A DNA stretch of 64,000 nucleotides from Eubacterium sp. (lineage in GTDB: Bacteria; Bacillota; Clostridia; Lachnospirales; Lachnospiraceae), in contig JAFRGL010000002.1 of the NCBI GenBank assembly GCA_017433825.1, positions 1 to 64,000 on the forward strand. The letters are read 5' to 3'. Under the pieces are notes generated by a model. It saw only the letters and a list, made by a program, of their open reading frames with translations, made no database searches and had not been told where the DNA came from. A program made the translations under genes and the position numbers. Positions 40,684-49,412 of this stretch are shown here, in pieces; positions within the stretch are counted from its first letter, which is position 1, and every line of letters begins with the position of its first letter.

Positions 40684-42591
40684 ATGGATGTCAGAAGCTC
40701 GAACCGGCCGGCAGTTTCGGCTTTGGGCGAATATGAGGGTTACAGTTTCCCGGAATATGACGGCCGCAGCAGATACAGTTTCTACCTGCCCATGGACGAC
40801 GGCGTGAAAATTGCCGTGGATTACTATATTCCGACGAAGAACGGCGTGGAGGAAACCCGGCCGCTGCCGGTGCTCCTGCACTGTACGCCTTACAACAGGG
40901 TGACCTACGGAAGGTTCGTCAAGGCCTTCAACCGGAACGCGAAGCCGGATATAGGAGGTGATGAAATCATCCTGGGCGACAACGGCTTTGAAGGCATGTT
41001 TGACTTAACCCGTTTCGGTTATGTAATGGCCATTTGCGACGTCCGGGGAACCGGGGCCTCCTTCGGCGTCCGGGTGACGACAAATTCCAGGCGGGAGGCG
41101 GAAGACGACAAGGCTGTCTGTGAGTGGCTGGCCGCCCAGCCCTTCTGTGACGGCAAAGTGGGCACCTTCGGTTTCTCCTACCACGGCGGCACCCAGCTGG
41201 GGCTGATGTCCCTGTGCCCGAAAGGCCTGACCGCCGCCTTTATCGGCAGCACCGATTTCGACAAATACGACGGCTGGGTGAGAGGCGGCATTCCCAGGGC
41301 CTTCGGCTCGGAACCGGATACCATCTACGGCGATACGCCGGAAGAAATCGAAGAAACCGTAAACCGGATTGTACGCGATACGGTGCCGGTGGACAGTGAT
41401 CCGGACAAGGTCCTTTTGAAGGAAGCCGTTTACCAGCATGTGGACAACGGCCGGCAGATCCCCATCATGCGGGATCTGAACTGGCGGAATTCTTATCTTC
41501 CTGCCACGGACAGCGAACACTGGAAAACCGTGGGAAACAGCTATTATCTGGACGGTCTGAACAAATCCGGCTGTGCGGTTTACATCGTGGGCGGCACCTA
41601 CGATGTTTTCCGCAAGGAGACTGCGGCACTGTGGGCCAATCTTACGGTACCGAAAAAACTTTTGGTGGGGCCCTGGTATCATACCTCGCCGAAGCTTTCC
41701 TGCCGCTGGGATACGGAAGCCCTGCGCTGGTTTGATTACTGGCTGAAGGGCATCGATAACGGCATCATGGAGGACGCGCCGGTTACCTTCCGCACAGCAT
41801 CCTACAATTTCCGGCGTAAAGCCATCTTCGGCTCGGGAACCGGTTTCTGGCGGGAGGAAGAGGACTGGCCCGTGCAGGCCGGAAGCCGCAGCATCATGTA
41901 TTTCAGGCCGGAGGATTATCTGTCCGAGACGCCCACTGCCCAGTCCGGCAGTGTGCCTTACGCGGCCGTCTACGGCTGTGTGACCGGCCCGGAGGCTGTT
42001 TATACCACCAAACCTTCCGGACCCTTCGGCATGCCCGTACGCCCGGGCGGCGAAGAACTGGCCATGGACAGCTGCGGACTGACCTTTACGGGTGAGCCGC
42101 TGAAGAATCCGAAAACCGTCATCGGCCATCCGGAAGCGGAAATTGTCTTTTCCATGGAGGACCCCGGCTGGATGACGGAGAAATACGATATGGACTTCTT
42201 TGTCAGCCTGATTGACTATTATCCGGCCACGGGCGAAGGCTTCCTGATCACCACCGGACAGCTGCGTGCCTCCATGCGTGCGGAAAGCGGTGAAGCGCAT
42301 TACAATACCACAGGACTTCCCTGGCACCGCTGCAATACCGGAGACGAGGAGTATCTGGAATGCGGGAAAGAATACCGGCTTGTCATCGACCTTATGCCCA
42401 CGTCCTACGTGTTCCGCAAAGGCCACTGCATCCGTGTGACAGTCACCAATTCCATGGCAAACGCCTACTACCTTGGCAAGGCGCAGTATGAGGCGGATCC
42501 GAACGTGAAAACGCCGGTTATCCGGATTTATACCGGCGGGGACAGTCCAAGCCTGATAAGGCTGCCGGATATTTACGACGAAGGACAGTAA
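40684..42591 (+). CDS. CocE/NonD-family hydrolase
   Basis: This 635-residue protein is a serine hydrolase of the cocaine-esterase/X-Pro-dipeptidyl-peptidase group. The nucleophile is Ser165 in FGFSYHGG, an aspartate lies in the GGTYDVF region, and the histidine in GPWYHTS near 335. The C-terminal jelly-roll domain spans about 390-630. No signal peptide, so cytoplasmic. It shares an operon with the URO-D-like gene. It is a single-domain relative of the first half of the 23719 protein. Confidence 0.87.
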   Translation: MDVRSSNRPAVSALGEYEGYSFPEYDGRSRYSFYLPMDDGVKIAVDYYIPTKNGVEETRPLPVLLHCTPYNRVTYGRFVKAFNRNAKPDIGGDEIILGDNGFEGMFDLTRFGYVMAICDVRGTGASFGVRVTTNSRREAEDDKAVCEWLAAQPFCDGKVGTFGFSYHGGTQLGLMSLCPKGLTAAFIGSTDFDKYDGWVRGGIPRAFGSEPDTIYGDTPEEIEETVNRIVRDTVPVDSDPDKVLLKEAVYQHVDNGRQIPIMRDLNWRNSYLPATDSEHWKTVGNSYYLDGLNKSGCAVYIVGGTYDVFRKETAALWANLTVPKKLLVGPWYHTSPKLSCRWDTEALRWFDYWLKGIDNGIMEDAPVTFRTASYNFRRKAIFGSGTGFWREEEDWPVQAGSRSIMYFRPEDYLSETPTAQSGSVPYAAVYGCVTGPEAVYTTKPSGPFGMPVRPGGEELAMDSCGLTFTGEPLKNPKTVIGHPEAEIVFSMEDPGWMTEKYDMDFFVSLIDYYPATGEGFLITTGQLRASMRAESGEAHYNTTGLPWHRCNTGDEEYLECGKEYRLVIDLMPTSYVFRKGHCIRVTVTNSMANAYYLGKAQYEADPNVKTPVIRIYTGGDSPSLIRLPDIYDEGQ

Positions 42592-42634
42592 CTTAAGTAT
42601 AATGGACCGCGGGTTCTGAATACAGCTGCAGAAA

Positions 42635-42682
42635 ATGACGGAAATGATTCATTGTTTTCGAATTATGAATTATTTCCGTCAT
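42635..42682 (+). other. 18-bp inverted repeat upstream of the YgiQ gene
   Basis: ATGACGGAAATGATTCAT (42635-42652) pairs fully (one G:U) with 42665-42682 around a 12-base loop. No T tract follows. It could end the CocE transcript weakly or regulate the YgiQ gene. Confidence 0.5.
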
Positions 42683-42715
42683 AATGTGACTGCCGCCCGG
42701 AAAAGGAAGGACGAA

Positions 42716-44644
42716 ATGAACGGTTTTCTGCCGGTTACCCGGGAAGAAATGAATATGCTGGGCTGGGAGCAGCCGGATTTTGTCTACGTTTCGGGGGACG
42801 CCTATGTGGACCATTCCTCCTTCGGCATGGCGATTATTACCCGGGTGCTGGAATCCAGGGGCTTCAAGGTGGCGGTGATTGCCCAGCCTGACTGGAAAAA
42901 TGAGGAAAGCATTGCCGTTTTCGGCGCGCCGAGGCTCGGTTTCCTTGTCAGCGCCGGCAACATGGATTCCATGGTGAACCATTATACCGTAAACAAAAAA
43001 AGACGCTCCGCGGATGCCTACAGTCCCGGGGGACATGCCGGCAGGAGGCCGGATTACGCGACGATTGTCTACTGCAACCTGATTAAGCGGAAATTCAAAA
43101 ACGTGCCGGTGATAATCGGCGGGATAGAAGCGTCCTTAAGGCGTCTCGCCCATTATGATTACTGGCAGGATAAGCTGAAAAGGTCCATCCTGCTGGATTC
43201 CGGCGCGGATATCCTGCTGTACGGCATGGGGGAACTGGCGGCGGTTTCGGTGGCGGAAGCATTGGAGGCCGGCCTTGATGTGAAAGACATCATTTATGTG
43301 CCGGGCACAGTGGTGAAAATGCGGGATATTTCCGCCGTAAAAGACGGCGTCCTGCTTCCTTCTTTTGAAGAACTGGAAAATGACAGGAAGAAATACGCGG
43401 AAAGCTTCCGCATCCAGTATGCGAACACGGATTCCGTAACGGCTAAACCGCTTATCGAGCAGTACGGGAATAACCGCTACGTTGTGGCAAACCCGCCGTC
43501 CAGGCCGCTGACCATGCAGGAAATGGATGATATCTACGGCCTGCCGTACCGGAATGCCTGGCATCCGTCCTATGAGCAGGAGGGCGGGGTACCGGCCATA
43601 GCGGAGGTGAAATTCTCGCTGACCAGCTGCCGGGGATGCTTCGGCGGCTGCAGCTTCTGCGCGCTGGCCTTTCATCAGGGGCGGGTGGTGCAGGTAAGAA
43701 GCCATGAATCCCTGCTTGCGGAAGCGGAAGCAATGACGAAAGATCCGGATTTTAAAGGCTATATCCACGATGTGGGCGGCCCGACAGCCAATTTCAGAAG
43801 GACGGCCTGCGAAAAGCAGAAGACAGCAGGCGTCTGCACCCACAGGCAGTGCCTTTTCCCGAAGCCCTGCAGAAACCTGGTGGCCGACCACTCGGACTAC
43901 CTGGCGTTGCTGCGGAAACTGCGGGCCCTGCCCGGTGTGAAAAAGGTATTTATCCGGTCCGGCATCCGGTTTGACTATGTACTGGCGGATAAAAGCGAAA
44001 CCTTCTTAAGGGAGCTTTGCCGGTATCATATCAGCGGGCAGCTTCGGGTAGCGCCGGAGCATGTATCCGACCGGGTGCTGACGCTGATGGGCAAACCGGA
44101 AGCGTCCGTTTACCGGGAATTTGTCCGGCGGTTCGATAAAGTAAACAGGGGTTTGAAGAAGGACCAGTACCTGGTGCCTTACCTTATTTCTTCACATCCC
44201 GGCTCCACGCTGGAAGACGCCATAGCCCTGGCGGAAAGCGTCCGGGATATGGGCTATATGCCCGAACAGGTGCAGGATTTCTATCCGACACCTTCCACCG
44301 TTTCCACGGTGATGTATTATACCGGCTTTAACCCGCTGACCATGGAGAAGGTTTATACTGCGGTTTCACCCCACGAAAAGGCCATGCAGCGGGCGCTTAT
44401 CCAGTATAAAAAGCCGGAAAATTACGAACTGGTCAAAGAAGCCCTCCTGAGGTGCCGCAGGGAGGACCTCATCGGCTATGACCATGCGAAATGCCTGATT
44501 CCGCCGAGGAAACCGGCAAATAATAAAACGGAAGACAGGACGAATGAAAGAAAAACAGGAAAGAATTCCGGCAGCAGCCGGAAAAACGGAAAAAACACGG
44601 CCGGCAGCAAAAAGCGGACCGGCAGCAGCAAAGCCCGCAGATGA
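42716..44644 (+). CDS. YgiQ-family radical SAM protein
   Basis: This 642-residue cytoplasmic protein matches the YgiQ (UPF0313) family: the N-terminal MNGFLPVTREEM and YVSGDAYVDHSSFG signatures, then a radical SAM core with CFGGCSFC (Cys308, 312 and 315). The reaction of the family is not established. AAGGAAGG is five bases from ATG 42716; the longer frame upstream has no site. The last ~34 residues are Lys/Asn/Gly/Ser-rich and overlap the next gene by 101 bases in another frame. Confidence 0.9.
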   Translation: MNGFLPVTREEMNMLGWEQPDFVYVSGDAYVDHSSFGMAIITRVLESRGFKVAVIAQPDWKNEESIAVFGAPRLGFLVSAGNMDSMVNHYTVNKKRRSADAYSPGGHAGRRPDYATIVYCNLIKRKFKNVPVIIGGIEASLRRLAHYDYWQDKLKRSILLDSGADILLYGMGELAAVSVAEALEAGLDVKDIIYVPGTVVKMRDISAVKDGVLLPSFEELENDRKKYAESFRIQYANTDSVTAKPLIEQYGNNRYVVANPPSRPLTMQEMDDIYGLPYRNAWHPSYEQEGGVPAIAEVKFSLTSCRGCFGGCSFCALAFHQGRVVQVRSHESLLAEAEAMTKDPDFKGYIHDVGGPTANFRRTACEKQKTAGVCTHRQCLFPKPCRNLVADHSDYLALLRKLRALPGVKKVFIRSGIRFDYVLADKSETFLRELCRYHISGQLRVAPEHVSDRVLTLMGKPEASVYREFVRRFDKVNRGLKKDQYLVPYLISSHPGSTLEDAIALAESVRDMGYMPEQVQDFYPTPSTVSTVMYYTGFNPLTMEKVYTAVSPHEKAMQRALIQYKKPENYELVKEALLRCRREDLIGYDHAKCLIPPRKPANNKTEDRTNERKTGKNSGSSRKNGKNTAGSKKRTGSSKARR

Positions 44645-45794
44645 AACAGCCTGCCCGATTGCGAAAAAATGCGGCGGCTGCAGCTTCCAGGGCATTTCCT
44701 ACGCCGCACAGCTGAAGGAAAAACAGAAAACCGCGGACAGGCTTCTGTCTTCGTTTAGGAAACCGGATAAAATCCTGGGCATGAAGGATCCCCTGCATTA
44801 CCGCAACAAGGTGCAGCATGTCTTTGTCAGGGACAGGAAGGGAAATATCCTTTCCGGCTTTTACAGCGGGAAAAGCCACAGGGTGGTGGATGCACCGGAA
44901 TGCATGCTGGAGGATCTGGAAAGCCAGCGTATCATCCTCACGGTGAAAAGTCTTTTAAAGTCATTTAAAATCACCGTTTACAATGAGGATTCCGGGTATG
45001 GCCTGCTGCGCCACGTACTGGTGCGCAAAGGCTTTGCCACCGGGGAATTCCTGGTGGTCCTGGTGGTGACGTCGCCCGTATTTCCGTCGAAGAACAATTT
45101 CGTCAAAGCCCTCCGGAAAGAACACCCGGAGATTACTTCCGTGGTTTTGAACGTCAATGACAAGGATACCACCATGGTTCTGGGAGAGCGGAATATCACA
45201 CTGTACGGCCCGGGCTTTATTAAAGATACGCTCTGCGGCTGCACCTTCCGTATTTCCCCGAATTCCTTCTATCAGGTAAACCCGGTGCAGACGGAGAAGC
45301 TGTACGACACGGCGCTGGAATTTGCCGGCCTTACCGGCAGGGAAACGGTTATCGACGCCTACTGCGGCATCGGAACCATCGGGCTTTGCGCGGCGAAAAA
45401 AGCCGGAAAGGTCATCGGCGTGGAACTGAATCCGGATGCGGTAAAAGACGCCGTGCAGAACGCGAAGGACAACCGCATCAGCAATGCCAGGTTTTACAAA
45501 GGAGACGCGGGGGATTTCATCAATGACATGGCCGAAAGAAGTGAAAAGGCGGATGTGGTTTTCCTTGACCCGCCCCGCTCCGGCAGCACGGAGAAATTCC
45601 TGAGATCGGCGGTCAGGCTTTCACCATCCCGGATTGTCTATGTTTCCTGCAATCCGGAAACCCTGGCCAGGGACCTTAAAATACTGGTTTCCGCAGGATA
45701 CAGACCGGAAAAAATCCAGCCTGTGGACATGTTCCCGTTCACCGGCCATTCAGAGGCCGTGGTTCTGATGTCCCGGACAGACTTAAAAAAATAG
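44544..45794 (+). CDS. RlmD/TrmA-family rRNA uracil-C5 methyltransferase
   Basis: This 416-residue enzyme should methylate a uracil in 23S rRNA with S-adenosylmethionine. Its Fe-S cysteines are Cys37, 43 and 46 (CPIAKKCGGC) plus a later one in DAPECML. The methyltransferase core has DAYCGIGTIGL and DPPRSG, and the catalytic cysteine is in YVSCNPETLARD. The start at 44544 lies 101 bases inside the YgiQ gene; no later in-frame start precedes the cysteines, so the overlap appears real and holds only a basic Ala/Lys-rich tail of each protein. The ribosome site is weak. Confidence 0.88.
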   Translation: MKEKQERIPAAAGKTEKTRPAAKSGPAAAKPADETACPIAKKCGGCSFQGISYAAQLKEKQKTADRLLSSFRKPDKILGMKDPLHYRNKVQHVFVRDRKGNILSGFYSGKSHRVVDAPECMLEDLESQRIILTVKSLLKSFKITVYNEDSGYGLLRHVLVRKGFATGEFLVVLVVTSPVFPSKNNFVKALRKEHPEITSVVLNVNDKDTTMVLGERNITLYGPGFIKDTLCGCTFRISPNSFYQVNPVQTEKLYDTALEFAGLTGRETVIDAYCGIGTIGLCAAKKAGKVIGVELNPDAVKDAVQNAKDNRISNARFYKGDAGDFINDMAERSEKADVVFLDPPRSGSTEKFLRSAVRLSPSRIVYVSCNPETLARDLKILVSAGYRPEKIQPVDMFPFTGHSEAVVLMSRTDLKK

Positions 45795-45806
45795 GAGGCG
45801 AAATGT

Positions 45807-46139
45807 ATGAGCATTACGGTAAATCTGTATTATACCGGGGAAAACGGAAATGCCCGTAAATTTGCGGAGGAGATGGAAAATACCGGTGTTGCCGGCAGAA
45901 TCCGCGCCGAAAAAGGAAATCTGAGGTATGAATACTTCCTTCCGTTAAAACAGCCGGAAACGGTGCTGCTGATTGACAGCTGGGAAGACCAGGACGCCAT
46001 AGACCGACATCATGCCTCTCCCATGATGGAGGAAATCGCCTCTTTACGGGAAAAGTATGACCTGCACATGAAAGTGGAACGGTATCTGTCAGACGAAGGC
46101 GGCGTTCCGGAACACGACAGGAGCTTTATCAGGCAGTAA
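45807..46139 (+). CDS. ABM-domain (YgiN-like) monooxygenase family protein
   Basis: This 110-residue protein has the antibiotic-biosynthesis-monooxygenase dimeric ferredoxin-like fold pattern: a mid-chain RYEYFLPL strand, LLIDSWEDQDAIDRHHASP, and a following helix. Family members act as quinol or haem monooxygenases or simple binding proteins. AGGAGG precedes the start and it follows the methyltransferase by 12 bases. Confidence 0.8.
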   Translation: MSITVNLYYTGENGNARKFAEEMENTGVAGRIRAEKGNLRYEYFLPLKQPETVLLIDSWEDQDAIDRHHASPMMEEIASLREKYDLHMKVERYLSDEGGVPEHDRSFIRQ

Positions 46140-46173
46140 GCCTGACAGCCGGTGCAGGCGGAGGAACAGCCGG

Positions 46174-47055
46174 TTATCTGCCGGCAAATGAGCCCTGCAG
46201 CTGTTTCAGGAACCTTTCCGCAATCGGCGTAAAACTCTGATACTTATTCCATATCAGATACATTTTCATTTCCAGATGGGGAGAAAGCGGACGGAAAACC
46301 AGACCGCTTTCCGGAGACGTATCGACCAGGTTGTTTAAGGAGAGCAGGATGCCCAGGCCCTCTTTTGCAAACATGGAACCGTTGTAAGCCAGCCGGAAGG
46401 AGCCTTCCAGACGAAATGTTGAAAACAGTTCCCTTGCCCAGGGACGGATATCATTTTCCCAGCTTTGTTCAGAGCAGAAAAGCGGCAGACCGGTAAGGTC
46501 TTCAGCCGTTATCTGCTCTTTTTTTGCGAGCGCGGAATCAGACGGTATGACTGCGCCGAAATAGTCGGCCTCCGGAAAAAGAATATGGTTGTATTTTCTT
46601 TCGTCCGGCGTTTCGCAGATTACGGCAAAATCCAGCAGCCCTTTGTCCAGCTTTTCCGTAACCTGTTCCGTATCGCCGCTGGTGATGTGGTAGCGCAGGT
46701 CCGGATAAAGCTTTTTGAATTCACGGATTTCCCTGGCCAGGTAACGGATTTGATAAGACTCCGCCAGCCCGAAATAGATATCTCCTCCCGTGATATCGTC
46801 CAGGGAAAGAAACTCCTGTTCAATCTTGTCGGCCATGAGGACCAGATCTTCCGCCCGGTTGCGGAGCAGCACGCCTTCCTCCGTCAGTGCAATGGAAAAA
46901 CTGTGCCGGACGAACAGTTTTTTGCCCAGTTCATCCTCCAGGCTTTTCAGCTGTTTGGAAAGTGTCGGCTGCGTTACATGCAGCAGCTCGGCGGCCCTGG
47001 TCATATTTTCTTCCCTGGCAGCCGCCAGAAAGTATCGGAGCGTACGGATTTCCAT
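46174..47055 (-). CDS. LysR-family transcriptional regulator
   Basis: This 293-residue protein has the LysR winged helix at 1-60 (TLRYFLAAAREENMTRAAE, VTQPTLSKQLKSLED) and a periplasmic-binding-like effector domain from about 90. It is divergent from the 47221 hydrolase operon, the typical layout for a LysR activator of its neighbour. GGGAGG precedes the start. A palindrome lies in its own promoter region. Confidence 0.92.
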   Translation of the reverse strand: MEIRTLRYFLAAAREENMTRAAELLHVTQPTLSKQLKSLEDELGKKLFVRHSFSIALTEEGVLLRNRAEDLVLMADKIEQEFLSLDDITGGDIYFGLAESYQIRYLAREIREFKKLYPDLRYHITSGDTEQVTEKLDKGLLDFAVICETPDERKYNHILFPEADYFGAVIPSDSALAKKEQITAEDLTGLPLFCSEQSWENDIRPWARELFSTFRLEGSFRLAYNGSMFAKEGLGILLSLNNLVDTSPESGLVFRPLSPHLEMKMYLIWNKYQSFTPIAERFLKQLQGSFAGR

Positions 47056-47098
47056 GGTTTTGCCTCCCGGATAATATTCTGTATGATATGCATGAATG

Positions 47099-47143
47099 GA
47101 ATATCATGATATTCATTATAACCATTAGCGCGGTTTTCGTAAA
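47099..47143 (-). promoter_or_regulatory. lysR promoter with a 16-bp operator palindrome
   Basis: Minus-strand TTTACG (47138-47143), 17 bases, TATAAT (47115-47120). The perfect palindrome GAATATCATGATATTC (47099-47114) directly follows the -10 box. For the divergent operon TATAAT lies at 47149-47154 without a good -35, as expected for an activated promoter. Confidence 0.6.
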
Positions 47144-47220
47144 GCCGTTATAATGATAATGTAAAGAGTAAATACGGCAGCAGATGTCTCAGAAATATTA
47201 CAGAAGAAGGAGAGCAGACC

Positions 47221-48222
47221 ATGATCAGAAAAGATGAACTCAGCCTTGTAACGGAGTGGGACAAGACCTTCCCCAGAAGCGATAAAGCCGACCACAGCAA
47301 GGTGACCTTTGTAAACCGCTACGGCATCACGCTGGCGGCTGATATGTATATCCCGAAAAACGCGGAAGGCAGGCTTCCGGCCATCGCGGTTTCCGGTCCT
47401 TTTGGCGCAGTTAAGGAACAGTGTTCCGGCCTTTACGCCCAGACAATGGCGGAGCGCGGTTTCCTGACCATCGCCTTCGACCCTTCCTTTACCGGTGAGA
47501 GCGGCGGCAATGTGAGATATATGGCTTCCCCCGATATCAACACGGAAGATTTTATGGCTGCAGTAGATTTTCTTTCCCTGCATGAAAAGGCAGACCCGGA
47601 CCGCATCGGCATCCTGGGCATCTGCGGCTGGGGCGGCATGGCGCTTAACACGGCGGCGCTGGATACCCGCATTAAGGCAGCCGTTGCCTCCACCATGTAT
47701 GATATGACACGCGTGAATGCCAAAGGCTATTTTGACGGTGAAGACAGTGAGGAAGCGCGTTATGAAAAGAAGAAAGCCATGTGCGCGCAGAGGCTTGCAG
47801 ACCTGAAAGCCGGGGAATATACCCTGGGCGGCGGTGTGGTGGATCCCCTGCCGGAGGACGCGCCTTTCTTCGTAAAAGACTATTATGATTACTACAAAAC
47901 CGAACGCGGTTACCATCCCCGTTCATTGAACTCAAACGGCGGCTGGAATGTTATCGGATGCGAATCATTCGTCAACCAGCCTATTCTTCAGTATTCGAAC
48001 GAAATCAGAAGCGCGGTGCTTCTGATTCACGGAGAAAACGCCCAGTCCTGCTATTTCAGCAGGGATGCTTACGCAAATATGATCAAAGACAGCAGATACA
48101 CGGACAACAAGGAACTGATGATTATCCCCGGTGCGGTGCATACCGACCTTTATGACGGCGGCGGAAAAGACCTTATCCCGTTCGATAAGCTGGAAAGTTT
48201 CTTTGCCGAATATCTTAAATAA
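47221..48222 (+). CDS. alpha/beta hydrolase (dienelactone-hydrolase/YcjY-like)
   Basis: This 333-residue protein has an alpha/beta hydrolase fold with GICGWGG at 133-139, where the nucleophile position appears to be Cys135 and no serine is present; dienelactone hydrolases also use cysteine. Acid and base candidates lie in IHGENAQS and GAVHTDLYD. Cytoplasmic. It heads a three-gene operon controlled by the divergent LysR protein. GAAGGAG precedes the start. Substrate unknown. Confidence 0.78.
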   Translation: MIRKDELSLVTEWDKTFPRSDKADHSKVTFVNRYGITLAADMYIPKNAEGRLPAIAVSGPFGAVKEQCSGLYAQTMAERGFLTIAFDPSFTGESGGNVRYMASPDINTEDFMAAVDFLSLHEKADPDRIGILGICGWGGMALNTAALDTRIKAAVASTMYDMTRVNAKGYFDGEDSEEARYEKKKAMCAQRLADLKAGEYTLGGGVVDPLPEDAPFFVKDYYDYYKTERGYHPRSLNSNGGWNVIGCESFVNQPILQYSNEIRSAVLLIHGENAQSCYFSRDAYANMIKDSRYTDNKELMIIPGAVHTDLYDGGGKDLIPFDKLESFFAEYLK

Positions 48223-48234
48223 GCGGAAAACGGG

Positions 48235-48759
48235 ATGAAGATGAAGAAAATAACGGCTTTGGCCCTGGGGGTTATACTGATTTCGGGGATTGCAGCCTGC
48301 GGGTCAGGGCCGGAAACGGAGGCGCTGTCCGAACACAGTTTGTCTGAAACCGCTGAAAGAATAATAACGGCAGATGTCTCGGAAGAAGAGGAAGAAAACC
48401 TGGAAAAATCACTGCATCTCTACATCAATGATATTGAAATACCCGTCATCTGGGAGCAGAATGCATCAGTGGAAGCCCTGGCCGCATTTGCGGAAGGCGC
48501 GCCTGTTACCATTCAGATGTCCATGTACGGCGGTTTTGAGCAGGTGGGTTCCCTGGGAACAAGCCTGGTCAGCAGTGATGTGCAGACCACCACGGCTGCC
48601 GGGGATATCGTACTGTATTCCTCCAGTCAGATTGTAATCTTCTACGGCTCCAACTCATGGGCTTATACGCGTCTTGGCAGAATATCCGGCGCAGCGCCTG
48701 AGGAAATGGCTGCGCTGCTCGGAAACGGAAACGTAACCGTGACGGTTTCTTACGAATAA
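48235..48759 (+). CDS. lipoprotein with a cyclophilin-like domain
   Basis: This 174-residue protein has a lipoprotein signal ending in GIAAC (Cys22), an acidic linker and a domain from about 60 to 174 resembling the cyclophilin-like fold of DUF-type proteins (LYINDIEIPVIWEQNASV, SSSQIVIFYGSNSWAYTRLG). It should be anchored outside the membrane and bind a ligand. It follows the hydrolase by 12 bases and precedes the acetyltransferase, so all three probably act on one compound. Confidence 0.75.
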   Translation: MKMKKITALALGVILISGIAACGSGPETEALSEHSLSETAERIITADVSEEEEENLEKSLHLYINDIEIPVIWEQNASVEALAAFAEGAPVTIQMSMYGGFEQVGSLGTSLVSSDVQTTTAAGDIVLYSSSQIVIFYGSNSWAYTRLGRISGAAPEEMAALLGNGNVTVTVSYE

Positions 48760-48775
48760 TAAAAGAAGGTAGTAA

Positions 48776-49348
48776 ATGGAATTAAAGGATTTTCTGGAGA
48801 AAATGGATACCGGTGAGGAGATTGAAGCCGGTTCGGAATACCACCTGTTCATGCACAGCCTGTCGCAGGAAGCGCTGCGGATTACGGCGGAGATGAATAA
48901 CGCCTATCGTACACCGGACGAACTTACTGTATTGATGAAGGAACTGACCGGACAGAAGGTTCTGGAAGGATTCGGCCTTTTCCCTCCTTTCTATACGGAT
49001 TGCGGAAAGAACATCCGTTTCGGGAAAAATGTGTTCGTCAATTCCGGCTGCAGGTTTCAGGACCAGGGAGGTATCCGGATAGGGGACAATGCCCTCATCG
49101 GGCACAATGCGGTGCTGGCCACCCTGAACCACGATCCCGACCCGGAAAAGCGGGCCAATCTGATTCCTTCCCCGATAGTAATCGGTAAAAATGTATGGCT
49201 GGGCGCAAATGTAACGGTACTGCCTGGCGTAACCATCGGTGACGGCGCGATTGTCGCGGCCGGTGCAGTGGTCACAAAAGATGTTCCGCCGAATACCGTG
49301 GCAGCCGGTGTTCCCGCGAAGGTGCTTCACCCCGTACAGCCTGTCTGA
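48776..49348 (+). CDS. hexapeptide-repeat O-acetyltransferase (maltose/galactoside type)
   Basis: This 190-residue protein has the left-handed beta-helix of Maa/LacA enzymes, with an N-terminal helical cap, the active-site His in [10 protein letters not shown] and repeats such as [20 protein letters not shown]. It should acetylate a sugar or sugar-like hydroxyl with acetyl-CoA. AAGAAGG precedes the ATG. It is the last gene of the LysR-linked operon and ends at a strong terminator. Confidence 0.88.
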   Translation: MELKDFLEKMDTGEEIEAGSEYHLFMHSLSQEALRITAEMNNAYRTPDELTVLMKELTGQKVLEGFGLFPPFYTDCGKNIRFGKNVFVNSGCRFQDQGGIRIGDNALIGHNAVLATLNHDPDPEKRANLIPSPIVIGKNVWLGANVTVLPGVTIGDGAIVAAGAVVTKDVPPNTVAAGVPAKVLHPVQPV

Positions 49349-49350
49349 TA

Positions 49351-49397
49351 TTGAAAAAAACAGTATCCGCATGATATAATGTGGATACTGTTTTTTT
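49351..49397 (+). terminator. bidirectional terminator containing the promoter of the next gene
   Basis: AAAAAAACAGTATCC (49354-49368) pairs with GGATACTGTTTTTTT (49383-49397). TTGAAA (49351-49356) and TATAAT (49375-49380), 18 bases apart, lie in the 5' arm and loop, so the next gene is promoted from within the terminator. Confidence 0.8.
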
Positions 49398-49412
49398 TAT
49401 GGAGGTGCCCCG

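Noticed and set aside
41005..42426. A 473-codon open frame on the minus strand
   Set aside because: It is antisense to the CocE hydrolase and rich in His, Arg and Gly without domain signals, as expected of a shadow.
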